Origin: Salvelinus alpinus
Taxonomy: Eukaryota; Chordata; Actinopteri; Salmoniformes; Salmonidae
Assembly (NCBI RefSeq): GCF_045679555.1
Contig: NC_092087.1
Location: 86,725,864-86,789,863 of the forward strand
Direction of reading: 5' to 3'
Length of the DNA: 64,000 bases
The notes beneath the pieces were generated by a model that had not been told where the DNA came from, made no database searches, and saw nothing but the letters and a program-made list of their open reading frames with translations. Below, piece after piece: positions 11,216 through 23,400 of this stretch. Position 1 is the stretch's first letter. Each line of letters begins with the position of its first letter. The position numbers and the translations under genes were made by a program.

Positions 11216-12084
11216 AAGTAGCCTTGTCAGGGATTTAAGACAATCACATGCATCAACAGCATGTCAGAAAGGGATGTACTGGATCTACTGCTAAAGACCA
11301 CATAGCTATTTACATTTCTTCATTTGAGGAGTGGGCCTACATTTTTTAAAGGGGCTAAATGCAGCCCATTTTCAATGTAGTCTTTTCTTTAAATACAGAT
11401 CCACAACAAAGTGTTGACTGTTCTATATGGTTTCTTAATGTGTTTCCTCACATAATGTGACCCATCCCTCCTCATCATCTGCATCAAAGTGCTACTGAAG
11501 GTTCCAGTGTTCTAGACTAGAGCTCCTCCTACTGGCATCTCAACATTACTGCAGCCTCCTGTCTCTCTTCATATGTCCCAATCATGTACTCATCCATTTG
11601 GATCAATAACAGAATAACAAACTGGTAACAAGATGCCTGAGACTGAGATCCCGAATCCCAACCCTTTCCCAAGAGTGCAAGTTCACACTTTCCGTCATGG
11701 ATTTAAAAGTATGGAATTGGTGTGAACATTGGAGTTTCCATATTTGTTTGCTGAATCCATGCCAGAGGAACAGGCAAAGGTGAAATCTTTGCTGTATACA
11801 CAGTCTATGTTTTTGCCAGGGGTCATGGAAACGGGCGAGGGATTCACATTTGTGACCGACCGGCTCAAATCGGACTTATGTAGCATAATTTGAAATTGTG
11901 TTCTTTACATTGGATAAAAGTAGAGACTCAAAGCTACAAAATGGTATATCATACAGTACAGTTAAGGAACAATGGGAAAGTAATTTTGCTTTGAAAGTTG
12001 ATCAACTTTGGTCTTTGAATGTTTTGGTACTACTATTGGAGACCCCTTCTTTGTCTACACCCATTCAACATCGTTCACACCCTC
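11216..12084. other. spacer, duplicated upstream and downstream DNA
   Basis: Non-coding. Bases 11200-11440 match 39600-39840 (upstream of gene B). Bases 11578-11770 match 53365-53545 (downstream of gene C): both read CTCATCCA(T/C)TTGGATCAATAAC, then CCGTCATGGAT. This marks the edge of the duplicated unit. Confidence 0.65.
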
Positions 12085-12104
12085 TTAACCCTCCCGTGGT
12101 CCTC

Positions 12105-12495
12105 GGGTCAGGGTGACCCAGGTCCTGTGTGTGGAGGGCTCCCCGCTCTGTGCTGTGAGCTCGTGGGTCAGAGCGACCCAGGCCCTGTGTTTCCAGGGCT
12201 CCCCGCTCTGTGCTCGTGGGTCAGAGCGACCCTGCCAGCCACTGGCGAGGCGTATGCCGTTGAGTGTAAAGAGTCTGCGAGTGTGGCGAGGTTGTGTGTG
12301 TCTCCCCGCTCTGTGCTCTGTGCTCTGTGCTCTGTGCTCTGTGCTCTGTGCTCTGTGCTCTGTGCTCTGTGCTCTGTGCGCGGGGGTCAGAGCGACCCAG
12401 CCAGCCACTACACAGGTCCAGACATGCTCCGCTGTGTGCTAGAGAGCAGCCAAGTGTTATTGTTGTGCTCTGTGCTCGGTGGGTCAGAGCGACCC
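12105..12495. promoter_or_regulatory. five GGGTCAnnnnGACCC palindromes in piggyBac 5' end
   Basis: Copies at 12105-12119 (GGGTCAGGGTGACCC) and, as GGGTCAGAGCGACCC, at 12165-12179, 12218-12232, 12384-12398 and 12481-12495. The other piggyBac copy has a similar GGGTCAAAAATGACCC beside its TTAA end. They are plausibly transposase-binding repeats; this is inferred, not known. Confidence 0.55.
12308..12380. repeat. CTCTGTG 7-bp tandem repeat
   Basis: About ten copies of CTCTGTG inside the piggyBac 5' region. Since 7 is not a multiple of 3, all frames through it are periodic artefacts. Confidence 0.95.
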
Positions 12496-12797
12496 AGCCA
12501 GCCACTACACAGGTCCAGACATGCTCTGCTGTGTGCTAGAGAGAGCAGCCAAGTGTTATTGTGGCTCGGGTGGGGTGGGTCAACTACCACACGGCTACAC
12601 ACATGCGCGCAAGCGAGCCTCATGCATTTTCAGGTCTTGGTGTCCCGCGTAAGCCGGCCGGCCGGCCGGCCGTAGAGAGGATACTAATATTGTCAGCGGC
12701 ACACACACACACACACACAAAGTGACCGGCACCACACCCGTGCCAAGTGTGCTCTTCCCCGCCGCTCAGTGGACCCGATCAGAGGAGCCGAGCGGCC

Positions 12798-14879
12798 ATG
12801 TCCGTGCGTTTCACGGCCGCGCAGGTTCTAGAACAGATATTGTCCAGCGTGGACCGAGAAGACAACTCAGATTCCGAGGAGGAGGAGGAAGAGGTTTCGG
12901 AAGACGAAGACGGGGAGGAATACAACCCCGAGCGCCGCGAGGTCGACGAGGCTTCTCCTCCCTCTTCTGAGGAAGAGCCCGAGGAAGCCCCCGAGGACGA
13001 GCACGAGGACCAACGCGAGGAAGAGATCTCCTCGGCTCCGGACCAAAGGGAGACGCCGTTGCTGTCGAAAAACGGCAAAATCGAATGGTCCCCCGTGGCC
13101 TACGGCCGCCTCCGCCGCCACCGCAGGGCCCGCGCGATCTGCCACGCCGGGCCGGACGAGACTCCGGGCCCCACGGCCTATGCCGCGTCCCAGGGGCACG
13201 ACATTGCGTCCACCTTCCACCTTTTTGTCACACCGGCGATAGAAAGGATAATTGTGGAAATGACGAACCTGCACGGGGCCAGAAAATACGACGACGGCTG
13301 GCGACCCATGGACGCCGCGGACCTGCGCGCCTACATAGGGCTGCTGATCCTAGCGGGCGTCTACAAGTCCCGAGGCGAGGCCGCGGCCAGCCTGTGGGAC
13401 GCCGAGAGCGGCAGGACCGTGTTCCAAGCCACCATGCCGCTCAAGGTCTTTCACAGGTACTCGAGGCTGCTGCGATTCGACGACCGCCAGTCGAGACCCG
13501 CCAGACTCGCCACGGACAAACTCACAGCCATCAGAAAGGTCTGGGACCTGTGGGAGGCGCGGCTGCCGGCCCTCTACAACCCGGGGCCTGACGTGACGGT
13601 GGACTAGCAACTGGTCCCGTTCAGAGGTGCTGTGCATGTGCTTGTGTGCGTGTGTGCGCGTGTGTGTGTGTGTTTGGGTGGGTGGGTGTGTGTGTGTGTG
13701 TGTACGTGCGTGTGTGTGTGTGTCTATAGAGAGGTAGTAGCTGTAGTGGCTGTAGCAGCGGCTGTGGCAGCACTAGCAGCAGTAGCAGCGTGTGTAACAC
13801 AAAAAGCCGTTGGCCCCAATGAGACAGTAACGAGGATAATCTCTTCTCCCCTTTCCAAAAGGTCGCTGTCCTTTCCGTCAGTACATCCCCAGCAAGCCGG
13901 CGAAATACGGCATCAAGTCGTGGGTGGCCTGCGACGCCAAGTCCAGCTACGCTTGGAAGATGCAAGTGTACACCGGCAAGGCAGCCAGCGGAGGCCCCGA
14001 GAAGAACCAGGGGATGCGCGTCATCCTCGATCTGACAACGGGACTGAGCAGTCGCAACGTCACCTGTGACAACTTCTTCACCTCCTACGAACTGGGACAG
14101 CGGCTCCTCGAGAGGAACCTCACCATGGTGGGCACGGTGAGAAAGAACAAGGCCGAGCTCCCGCCCGCGCTGCTCGAGTCCAAGGGCAGACAGGTCCTGT
14201 CCTCCAGGTTTTCCTTCACGCCCACCGCCACTCTAGTGTCCTACCTGGCAAAGAAAAAAAGAACGTGCTACTTTTGAGGACGCTGCACAAAGAGGGCGAC
14301 ATTAGCGATCGCCGCGACAGGAAGCCGGCCCTCATCCTAGACTACAACTGCAACAAGGGCGGCGTGGACAACCTAGACAAGGTGGTCGGCACCTACAGCT
14401 GCAGACGGATGACTGCCCGCTGGCACCTGGTCGTCTTCCACAACATCCTCGACGTGTCCTCCTACAACGCCTTTGTCATATGGCGAGAGATCAAGCCTGA
14501 CTGGATGCCTCACAAGCGGAACAAGTGCAGGGTGTTCCTCGAGCAGCTGGGAAAGGCACTTGTGGAGCCGCTGATCCAAAGAAGGCAGCATCTCCCCCGC
14601 ACCGAAGCGGCGTCAGCACTTGTCAAAGTCCTACAGAGTGCTACCGCGGCTCGTGATCAACAGCGCGAGGAGCCCGCCGCTGGCACGGCCGCTGCCCCGC
14701 TCGCTGCCCCGGCCACCGGGGCAAGTAAGAGGAAAAGGTGTCAGCTCTGCCCACCCAAGAAGGACTCCAAGACACACACGGTGTGCTGCCGGTGTAAGAA
14801 ATACATCTGCAAAGGCTGTTCACACGCATACTGTCACTCTTGCGCACATTGGGCCTTTAGCCAGGATGGGACAGGGTGA
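12798..14879 (+). pseudogene. piggyBac transposase (PGBD-like), two exons, one stop and one frameshift
   Basis: Starts MSVRFTAAQVLEQIL, then a long acidic stretch (about residues 22-80) and the DDE_Tnp_1_7 core (AYIGLLILAGVYKSRGE; FRRYS-like LKVFHRYSRLLRFDD; VTVD). A TAG replaces the codon after VTVD. A GT-AG intron of 235 bases (13627-13861, TG-rich) follows, and removing it rejoins LVPFRGRCPFRQYIPSKPAK. A one-base loss in an A-run near 14255 breaks the frame just before LLLRTLHKEGDISDR. The C-terminus is the Cys-rich zinc-binding domain (CQLCPPK, CCRCKKYICKGC, CHSC). With only two disabling changes it is a recent copy. Confidence 0.85.
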
Positions 14880-14929
14880 CCCGGAGGACGCGGGGACTAG
14901 ACACAATACGAGGACGACGGGAGGGTTCA

Positions 14930-16560
14930 GCTTTTGCCCCACCCATCTCTTTAAGGGTTGTTCCAAGCGTTCTGTACTAACTTGCTAGCTACTTTCAGAC
15001 ATCTAAGTGAAAGAGAACAGCTCACTGAACATTACTCGCCCTAGCAGAGCTGGTTAGCCTGTTATGTTATCTGTTGGTGACTGCAACTGTGCTGTCCTAT
15101 TGTCCATTCATAAATTCAGAGCGTTTCATGTTCAGAGCGCACACTGGACGCTCTGGCCGATGAGTAGGGTTGATCCGAACGTTCTGACCTCACAACGGCA
15201 GGCAAGCACCCAAGCTAACTGGCTAACATTAGCTAGCTTGTTAGCTACTTCCAGACACATAATGAGAGAACACCCCTCTGACCATTTTACTGTCCCTAGC
15301 AGAGCTGGTTAGGCTGTTTTCATGTTATCCAGAGCGTTGGTGACTGTAACTGTGCTGCTTGCAACAATTTAATTACGCTTTTTGCTGACGTTTACTGACA
15401 CCGGCCATATTCAAAGGGTGTTGAGCGTTCATAAATCCATCAGTTATTCCGCGCTCTGGCACACTCAGAGACTATTTTGTTATGACATGTAGCTAGCTAC
15501 CTAGGTAAACAATTAACCATAATCCCAACTCATGACTTTACTACCCAGCATGAATCTGCAGGTCGCTAACCAACCAGGTTCAATGTTAACTAGCTAATTT
15601 TAGGCTAAAACTAGTGGCTCTGAGATATGAATTAAGATCATACACGTAACGTTAGTTAGCGAGCCAGCCAGCTAACATTAGTTAGCTAGCTAACAGTACA
15701 CTTCAACTTGAAATGAAAAGACTTTATGTCAAAATTAGAAACGTGTAATATCTGAAAATGTAGCTAGCTAGAATCTCTTACCCTTATACATCATGGTTGG
15801 ACGCGTCTCCTGATGATTTGGTTGCCCGTAGTTTGAAACTGTAATCCGGAGACAGGTGTTTTCTCCATCTCCTTAGCTATCATACTAGAATTCCACTGAT
15901 TTCAAAACTCGGTCCTCCAGAAAGTGAAGAGCATACACATAACGTTAGCTAGAGAGCCAGCCATCTAGTGTTAGCTAGCTAATATTACACTTTAACTTGA
16001 CACTAGGTTTATGTAGTTTTACTACGCAATTTAAAAAAATAAAAGCCGCGTTAGACAGGATTACCTAGATTTATTGACCAGCTCAAATAGACAGATGTCT
16101 GCTTATGGCAGACCAATTCGAACTCATCTTTCGGCATGTCCATCCCACTCATTATCTTAGCCAATCATGGCTAGCGGGAAGGTTGCTGACTTTTTCTCTG
16201 GTTAAACCAACTGGGCTCGTAATTTAACAATTGTATTTGTATTTACAGATGGAATACAAGTTTGTTATTAAGGCACATGAAAGTTCACATGTTCCAGAAG
16301 GCATTTTTGCCAAAAAATGCATTTTGATTTAAAAAAAAGTTTACGTTCAAATGGCTCTCCTGTGAAGTAGTGACCTGCGACATACGACTAGTTTCCTGAA
16401 ACGGGTCACATTTTCTCAAAATGTCTTTCATCAATGTTGCTTTTTTCCGGGATGGACACTTGACTAGCGAATTCAGACAATCCAATCTGAGATCGAAACA
16501 TGTAACTCTACGATGCTCACAAGGTCTATTTTTGATAATGGCCAATCAAGAAAGAAGTGG
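14930..16560. repeat. salmonid non-autonomous repeat with internal duplications
   Basis: No coding signal. Imperfect direct repeats: GCTAGCTACTTTCAGACA and AGCAGAGCTGGTTAGCCTGT at 14985-15065 recur at 15240-15320. ACGTTAGTTAGCGAGCCAGC at 15647 resembles the block at 15950-16010. Recurrent in salmonid genomes to my knowledge. Its ends were not determined. Confidence 0.5.
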
Positions 16561-16584
16561 GCAGAGTCAGGGAAAACCAGCGGA

Positions 16585-16670
16585 GGATTTTAATTGAACC
16601 TTTATTTAACTACGCAAGTCAATTAAGAACAAATTCTTATTTACAATGACAGCCTACTGGGTTATTAAGA
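16585..16670 (-). mobile_element. SINE fragment
   Basis: CTTTATTTAACTACGCAAGT and AACAAATTCTTATTTACAAT match the tail half of the tRNA-derived SINEs at 36280-36478 and 45210-45402. The tRNA head is missing. Confidence 0.65.
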
Positions 16671-17829
16671 GTTGACGTGGGAGTGGCTTATGAATTTAGT
16701 GAACTAGCTATCTCAGCCAGCTTGTTAGCTACATAAAGCAGACATTGTTCAGCGATACCGAAAGTCTGAACGGCCATTTTGTGTTTGTGTGAAAGAGGTG
16801 TCTTCAGCTGACTGATCTACAGAGTATTGAACCAAATATATTTTTTTTAAACCTGCCATGCATACAAGTCTGTCTGTCTGTCTGTCTCGGTGTATTGAGT
16901 CATGTTGTGTCTGTATGTGAAAAAATGACAATGAATAATATTTAATGTAACTGGTTGTGTGTCTAGGTGCTGGACATTACTCCTTCTGAAAGTGTCTGTG
17001 TATATTTTGTACAGACATGATGATTATGAAGGTAAATAAACCACTATTGCTCTACAAACGAATGTAAATGTATTATTTGTAGTTACTGTATGTACTGTAC
17101 AAGTTTATGTGATTTTAAAAGCTTTTAATTTTCTCTCCACTGAAAATACTGTCATAACAAGGTAAAAACAATGACAATGAAGTTCATGATAGATTTTGTT
17201 TACACTTCACACATTAGTAAAAAAACAAAAATGATAAAAGTAATAAGAAATGTTGAATCAAGCAGAACTATTTCCTTAAATTTGAGTCAAAATTGTGCTA
17301 TAACTTTGTGATAAAAACAATGAAACAAATATATTTTTCAAAATCTAGCAAATTTATATTAAGTGTATATAAATGAATTGAATGTATTTGCGTAACAGAC
17401 ATATGAAACAAAATGTACTTGCTGTAAAAAATGTATAACCTTGTAGCATCATACCCAAGAACACTCAAGGCTGTAATCTCTGCCAATGGGGCATCAACCA
17501 AGGTCTGAATACTTATGTAAATGTAAATTTCAGTTGTTTAGTTTTTTTGCAAAAAAAAACTTTTTGTCAAAGTTCTTGTAATCAGATTCAGTTTCCTGTA
17601 ACGTAAAATATATAATATTTACAATTTTAGTTTACAAATGTAAGTTTAAAAAGAGTTTACTTAAAAAAATATTAAACTATTTATCATAACAAATATTTCT
17701 AAACATTTACTGGGTCCTTCTCTTATTCATCATTGTTTAAAAGGCTAAACTGACCCTACATCAGCAATCCTACTCAAAGTAAATGACATTGGATAAAAGT
17801 GCCTGCTAGATGGCATATATTATTATATA
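16671..17829. other. spacer 3' of gene B, paralogous to 53800-55100
   Basis: No gene seen. GGTTGTGTGTCTAGGTGCTG, then ACATT, then GTACAGACATGATGA (about 16950-17025) recur at 53890-53970. A short Tc1 end (TTGTAGCATCATACCCAAGA) lies near 17440-17530. AT-rich. Confidence 0.55.
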
Positions 17830-18140
17830 CTATTATAAACCAGGTAGTTTGGGTCCTGAATGCTGATTGGTTGAAACAGCATTTTGCCGTATGTACTGTA
17901 TATCAGACAATATACCACGAGTATGACGCAAAAATACTTGTTTACTTTTCTATTGATGTTGGTAACCAGCTTATAATAGCAAGAAGGCACCTCAGGGGTT
18001 TGTGGAATATGGTCAATATACCACGGCGAAGGGCTGTATCCAGGCACTCTGCATTGTGTTGTGCATAAGAGCAGCGCTTATCCGTGATACAGTATTTTGG
18101 CCAATATACCACACCCCCTTTGACCTTATTGCTTCATTAA
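17830..18140. repeat. salmonid non-autonomous DNA element
   Basis: Contains CTGAATGCTGATTGGTTGAA, then AATATACCACGAGTATGACG, then AATATACCACGGCGAAGGGC, then GCCAATATACCACACCCCC. I recognise this element type as very common in salmonids. Non-coding. Confidence 0.6.
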
Positions 18141-18189
18141 ATAACTAAGTTTTAATATACTGGTCCAGATATACAAGGTTTTTGATGAA

Positions 18190-18262
18190 CTTGTTGTGTT
18201 CAGGTCTTCTTTGTTCTGGTTTTGTTGTGTTCAGGTCTTCCTGGTTCTGGGTTTGTTGACTG
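18190..18262. repeat. two-copy form of the terminal-exon minisatellite (gene B)
   Basis: Two units of the GTTGTGTTCAGGTCTTC type at the end of the gene B terminal exon. Gene C has about 14 units at the same place (55497-55925). Confidence 0.8.
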
Positions 18263-18312
18263 TTTTGTAAATCTCAGAGGTGTCCTCCTCAGCTGCTTGT
18301 GCCGCCGTGGGT
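18231..18312 (-). CDS. gene B terminal exon, orphaned by upstream frameshift
   Basis: Exactly 82 bases, like the gene C terminal exon. Acceptor CTCTCCTCAG, then a frame reading PTAAQAAEEDTSEIYKTVNK, then PRTRKT and stop. The Tyr motif EIYKTV has Glu at -2, so it no longer fits an ITIM, whereas gene C has VLYSTV. Because the preceding exon stops early, this exon is translated only if an isoform avoids that stop. Confidence 0.55.
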
Positions 18313-18344
18313 CTGAGGAGAGAGAAACAGAAATGATGCAAATA

Positions 18345-18455
18345 TGTGTCCCAAACGGCAGCACCCTATACCCTTTATAGTGCACTACCTTTGACCAGAG
18401 CCTATAGGGCTCAGTAGTGCACTAAATAAGGAATAGGGTACCATTTGGAACGCAC
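18345..18455. repeat. short palindromic salmonid repeat
   Basis: Same type as 606-690: TGTCCCAAACGGCAGCACCC on the left, GGGTACCATTTGGAACGCAC on the right. Confidence 0.65.
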
Positions 18456-18544
18456 AGAGAACAGTTCTTCAAAATCATCATCACATCACTCCGTCATTAT
18501 AGACAGGTCATAGCAATGACCTTGTCATGAGATGTTCATTATTG

Positions 18545-19870
18545 GGTTGGTAGTTTAAAAAATATTATGGGATAGCCCCCTTTTTTCAAATGTTCACCTA
18601 AATGACATACCCAAATCTAACTGCCTGTAGCTCAGGCCCTGAAGCAAGGATATGCATATTCTTGGTACCATTTGAAGGGAAACACTTTGAAGTTTGTGGA
18701 AATGTGAATTGAATGTAGGAGAACATAACACAATAGATCTGGTAGAAGAAAATACAAAGAAAACACCAACCAGTGTTTTTTTGCCACCATCTTTGAAATG
18801 CAAGAGAAAGGTCACTGTTAAATCCATCACTCTGGTTGTAATTCCGATAGAGTCCACAAGATGGCAGCAGTGTGCAACGTTTCAGATGGATAACTTGGAG
18901 TACGACTGATCCTCAAGACTTTTAGTGTGAAGTCCCCAGGTACATTTGGGCAAATCGTGAAGGAGACGTTCGCATTCATATTCCATTTTTCTGCAAGAAT
19001 ATCATCAAATCTGTATGCTTGGACTTTGATTTAGCTTTCCAAGTATTAGTAGCCATATTATAAGTTCAACATTTGCAAAACAACCAGTTTTCATAACTTC
19101 ATAACTCTGAATATCCTTATAATTTTTGTCCAAAATGAAAAGGCATGCTGTCGTACAAGGTTAGAAGCTACATTTTACAACATATATATGGTTTCCGGAT
19201 ACTCCCGTGAAGCCCAGCTCATTGCCTATCTAGCTAGCTTTTCTGACCCTGATTGGTGCTTATTTGACAAAGGTACAGTTGTTCAAGTGATGGCCGCCCA
19301 CGTGACCAAATATGGTGTCCTATAGGATATACTAGACCCCTAATGAAATAATAAAATCTTGTTACCTTCTAGGATCTCTGAGGAAAATTTACGAACGTGA
19401 TTTGACTCGTTCAAACAACGTTTAGGGTGAGATGTTCACAGATTATTTTCTTTGCAAATTGAACGAGTGGAAATTTAAAAAATCGATACTGTCACGCCCT
19501 GACCATAGTTTGCTTTGTATGTGTCTATGTTAGTTGCTTGTGTCAGCACATTTCTTATTATAGCTTCACGTTCGTTGTTCGTTTGTTATTTTTGTATAGT
19601 TTCGTTAAGTGTTCTCTGTGTTAATAAATATCAAGAGGAACACATACCACGCTGCATATTGGTCCTCCGATCCTTCAAACTTCTCCTCCTCAGACGAGGA
19701 GGAAGACGAACGTGACAGATAGTGTGTGCTATATGGACCTTCTTAGGATATGAAAAGGGATTTTATCTAACAAAACGACACTTCATGTTATCTCTGGGAC
19801 CCTTTGGATGATAAATCAGAGCAAGATTTCAGAATGTAAGTACACATTTCACCTTCAGAGGTGAATTTAT
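18545..19870. repeat. salmonid dispersed repeat, interrupted by a solo LTR
   Basis: Non-coding. Includes CAAGATGGCAGCAGTGTGC and continues after the LTR with AACAAAACGACACTTCATG. Part of the spacer between the gene B tail exons. The small open frames in it have no homology I can see. Confidence 0.45.
19490..19717 (+). mobile_element. solo LTR, 228 bp
   Basis: TGTCACGCCC to CGTGACA, flanked by GATAC (19485-19489) and GATAG (19718-19722), a 5-bp target duplication with one mismatch. The 3' part (CTCCTCCTCAGACGAGGAGG) resembles the LTRs at 50402-50911 and 54027-54510. Confidence 0.75.
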
Positions 19871-20232
19871 AAAACCTATCGCGTTGAAAAAGGGTTTTGT
19901 TGTTAGGAGCTCTCCTCAAACAATAGCATGGCATTTGTTCACAGTAATAGCTACTGTAAATTGGACAGTGCAGTTATATTAACAAGAATGAAGGCTTTCA
20001 GTCGATATTAGAGACTTCTATGTACCGAAATGTGTTGTTTTTCTAAAATCTGTGATCTTGATATAATGCGCTGCATGATTTACAACTGTCCCGTTGACGG
20101 AACGCCAATCCTTAAGAAGATGGAAATGACATCACTAGGGGTCACTGTTTTGGTTATTGATGACATCTACTACAATAAGGAGCAGCATATGAATGACCTT
20201 AATGCAGAATATGCTCACTGGGGGGTTGAATT

Positions 20233-20430
20233 TCACAGCAGCGTACTGGACATCTTTGTCCTGTTTCTGGGGTTGAGGCAGTTGGACGATGGAGTACAAA
20301 GCTCTTCCTGGTTTTTGGAGGGAGAGAAGTGGACGCTGGTGTAGTGAACGTCATCCTGACTCGACGGTGAATGCTCTCTCTCCTGCATGGCCATGCCTAT
20401 GACGTTGTCATACAGGAGAGTAGAGTCTCC
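20233..20430 (-). CDS. gene B tail exon with two ITIMs, frameshifted end
   Basis: Frame begins [12 protein letters not shown] and contains [16 protein letters not shown] and VHYTSV both fit the ITIM pattern. At about 20291-20306 it is one base shorter than the paralogous exon of gene C. It therefore reads [16 protein letters not shown] and stops, while the DNA for a third motif equivalent to gene C VQYAAV is still present out of frame. The acceptor is CCCCATCAG. Confidence 0.8.
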   Translation of the reverse strand, partial: GDSTLLYDNVIGMAMQEREHSPSSQDDVHYTSVHFSPSKNQEELCTPSSNCLNPRNRTKMSSTLL

Positions 20431-23400
20431 CTGATGGGGAAAGAGTATAGACAACATGAGGAGTAGAAATGTTCCACAAAGAATACACAGTCATCACAGT
20501 CATCTTCTGATCCCAACAGACTCACCTGTCCCTCGTCTGCTCTGTCTCTTGTTTCTGTTGTGCCAGAAGTGGATTTGGATGCCTTCTTCCTGTTTTGGAC
20601 ATTCATTTATTAATTATTAATGAATGAAGTTAGTAACAAATCAGAGTGTTAAAAAGCTAAATGTTCACTCACCTGAACCACATGAGTCCAGAGAGACAGA
20701 GGATGAGAACCAGAACAACAATTATGATTCCTACAGCTGCAGTCTTAATTGAGGTTTGTTTCCCTATAATAAAATATGGATGATATGAGTACATGGTATG
20801 TTGTAAACTGAAAAGAATACCATATTAAAGGCTTGGGAATCGTAAAAGACAACACAAAAGTAAAGTGTAATAAGCCAAATTTAGATTAGATTGAAACATG
20901 TAATTGTGTATTTTGCGTATTGAAGATGAACCTTTACCTGCTACAATGATCTTCAGAGCTGTAGAGGTCTCAGATGCTATTTTATTCCTGGCCTCACAAT
21001 AGTAATGTCCACTGTCCTCAGAGATGATGTTAGTGATGCTGTAACTCTGTCCTGACAATACAGGTGAGGTTACGTTCTTCTTGTACCAGGTGTAATTGTC
21101 CACAGGTGGGTTGGCATCACTGCTGCAGGTCAGAGTCACATAACTGCCCTCCACTATTTCACCAGAGGGACTGACTGACACTGAGGTGTTCTTTGGGCCA
21201 TCTGGTGGACAGTAGGAACCAATACAGTGTTTTAAAACAGTGTTTTACATGAGGAGAATTATGGAACTTGGAGGTAAACTCAGCAAAAAAAGAAACATCC
21301 TCTCACTGTCAACTGCATTTATTTTCAGCAAACGTAACGTGTAAATATTTGTATGAACATAAGATTCAACAACTGAGATTCATAAACTGACATGTGACTA
21401 ACAGAAATTGAATAATGTGTCCCTGAACAAAGGGAGGGTCAAACTCAAAAGTAATAGTCAGTATCTGGTGTGGACACCAGCTGTGTTAAGTACTGCAGTG
21501 AATCTCCTCCTCAAGGACTGCACCAGATTTGCCAGTTCTTGCTGTGAGATGTTACCCCACTCTTCCACCAAGACATCTGCAAATTCCGGACATTTCTGGG
21601 GAGAATGACCCTAGCCCTCACCCTCTGATCCAACAGGTCCCAGATGTGCTCAATGGGATTGGAGCCGGGCTCTTCGCTGGCCATGGTAGAACACTGACAT
21701 TCCTGTCTTGCAGGAAATCACAATAAGAACGAGCAGTATGGCTGGTGGCATTGTCATGCTGGAGGGTCATGTCAGAATGAGCCTGCAGGAAGGTTACCGC
21801 ATGAAGGAGGAGGATGTCTTCCCTGTAACGCACAGCGTTAAGATTGCCTGCAATGACAACAAGCTCAGTCCGATGATGCTGTGACACACTGCCCCAGACC
21901 ATGACGGACCCTCCATCTCCAAATCGATCCCACTCCAGAGTACAGGCCTCGGTGTAACGCTGATTCCTTTGACGATAAAAGCGAATCTGACCATCACCCC
22001 TGGTGACACAAAACCGCGACTCGTCAGTGAAGAGCACTTTTTGCTAGTCCTGTCTGGTCCAGCGACAGTGGGTTTGTGCCCACAGGCGACGTTGTTGCCG
22101 GTGATATCAGGTGAGGACCTGCCTTACAACAGGCCTACAAGCCCTCAGTCCAGCCTCTCTCAGCCTATTGCGGACAGTCTGAGCACTAATGGAGGGATTG
22201 TGCGTTCCTGGTGTAACTCGGCAGTTGTTGTTGCCATCCTGTACCTGTCCCGCATGTGTGATGTTCGGATGTACCGATCCTGTGCAGGTGTTGTTACACG
22301 TGGTCTGCCACTGCGAGGACGATCAGCTGTCCGTCCTGTCTCCCTGTAGCGCTGTCTTGGGCTTCCCACAGTACGGACATCGCAATTTATTGCCCTGGCC
22401 ACATCTGCAGTCCTCATGCCTCCTTGCAGCATGCCTAAGGCATGTTCACGCAGAGGAGCAGGGACCCTGGGCATCTTTCTTTTGGTGTTTTTCAGAGTCA
22501 GTAGAAAGGCCTCTTTAGTGTCCTAAGTTTTCAAAACTGTGACCTTAATTGCCTCATGTCTGTAATCTGTTAGTGTCTTAACGACCGTTACACAGGTGGA
22601 TGTTCATTAATTGTTTGTGGTTCATTGAACAAGCATGGAAAACAGTGTTTAAACCCTTTACAATGAAGATCTGTGAAGTTATTTGGATTTTTACAAATTA
22701 TCTTTGAAAGACAGGGTCCTGAAAAAGGGACGTTTCTTTTTTTGCTGAGTTTACGATTGTATGAGTGAAATATAAATATGTGTGATTCTCTCATTAAAAG
22801 ATGAGATGATTAGGCGTACTTACACTGAACATCTACAGAAATTGTAGAAGAGTTGAGACCTCCATATTCATTCTCAGCCTCACAGTAGTATTCTCCACTT
22901 TCCTCAGAGCTGATGTTGGTGAGGAGGAATATGTTTTCAGATCCTTTCAGTGAAGCTCCATTCTTCTTGTACCAGGCGTATTTGTCCACAGGTGGGTTGG
23001 CATCACTGCTGCAGGTCAGAGTCACTGAACTGCCCTCCACTATTTCACCAGAGGGACTGACTGACACTGAGGTGGTCTTTGGTTTACCTGATAGAAAGAT
23101 GAATGTCCCAAAGTGGTACTGTCACAATACTTTCATTTTGAGTTTTTAAAATATATCTGTTAAACCACACGAGTACAAGATGGAGAGGATCTGCAATACT
23201 TACACAAAACCTTTAGAGTAACAAGCTTTGATCTTTGGCATCCAACTTCATTCACTGCCAGACAGTAGTATTCTCCTCTGTCCTCAGGGCTGATGTTAGT
23301 GATGCTGTAACTCCATCCAGAATGTCTCATTGAGGTTTCAGCTCCATTCATCTTGTACCAGATGTAAATCTGCACAGGTGGGTTGGCATCACTGCTGCAG

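Larger units (their letters stand above)
12085..14929 (+). mobile_element. piggyBac-superfamily transposon, nearly complete
   Basis: The left end is TTAA followed by CCCTCCCGTGGTCCTCGGGT. The right end is GGACGACGGGAGGG followed by TTCA, a one-base change from TTAA. Between them lies a PGBD-like transposase of two exons. The 5' 650 bases contain five copies of a 15-bp near-palindrome and a 7-bp tandem repeat. GC content is visibly higher than in neighbouring DNA. Confidence 0.9.

Noticed and set aside
12867-13274. Minus-strand frames opposite the piggyBac transposase
   Set aside because: Antisense shadows of a GC-rich, acidic coding region.
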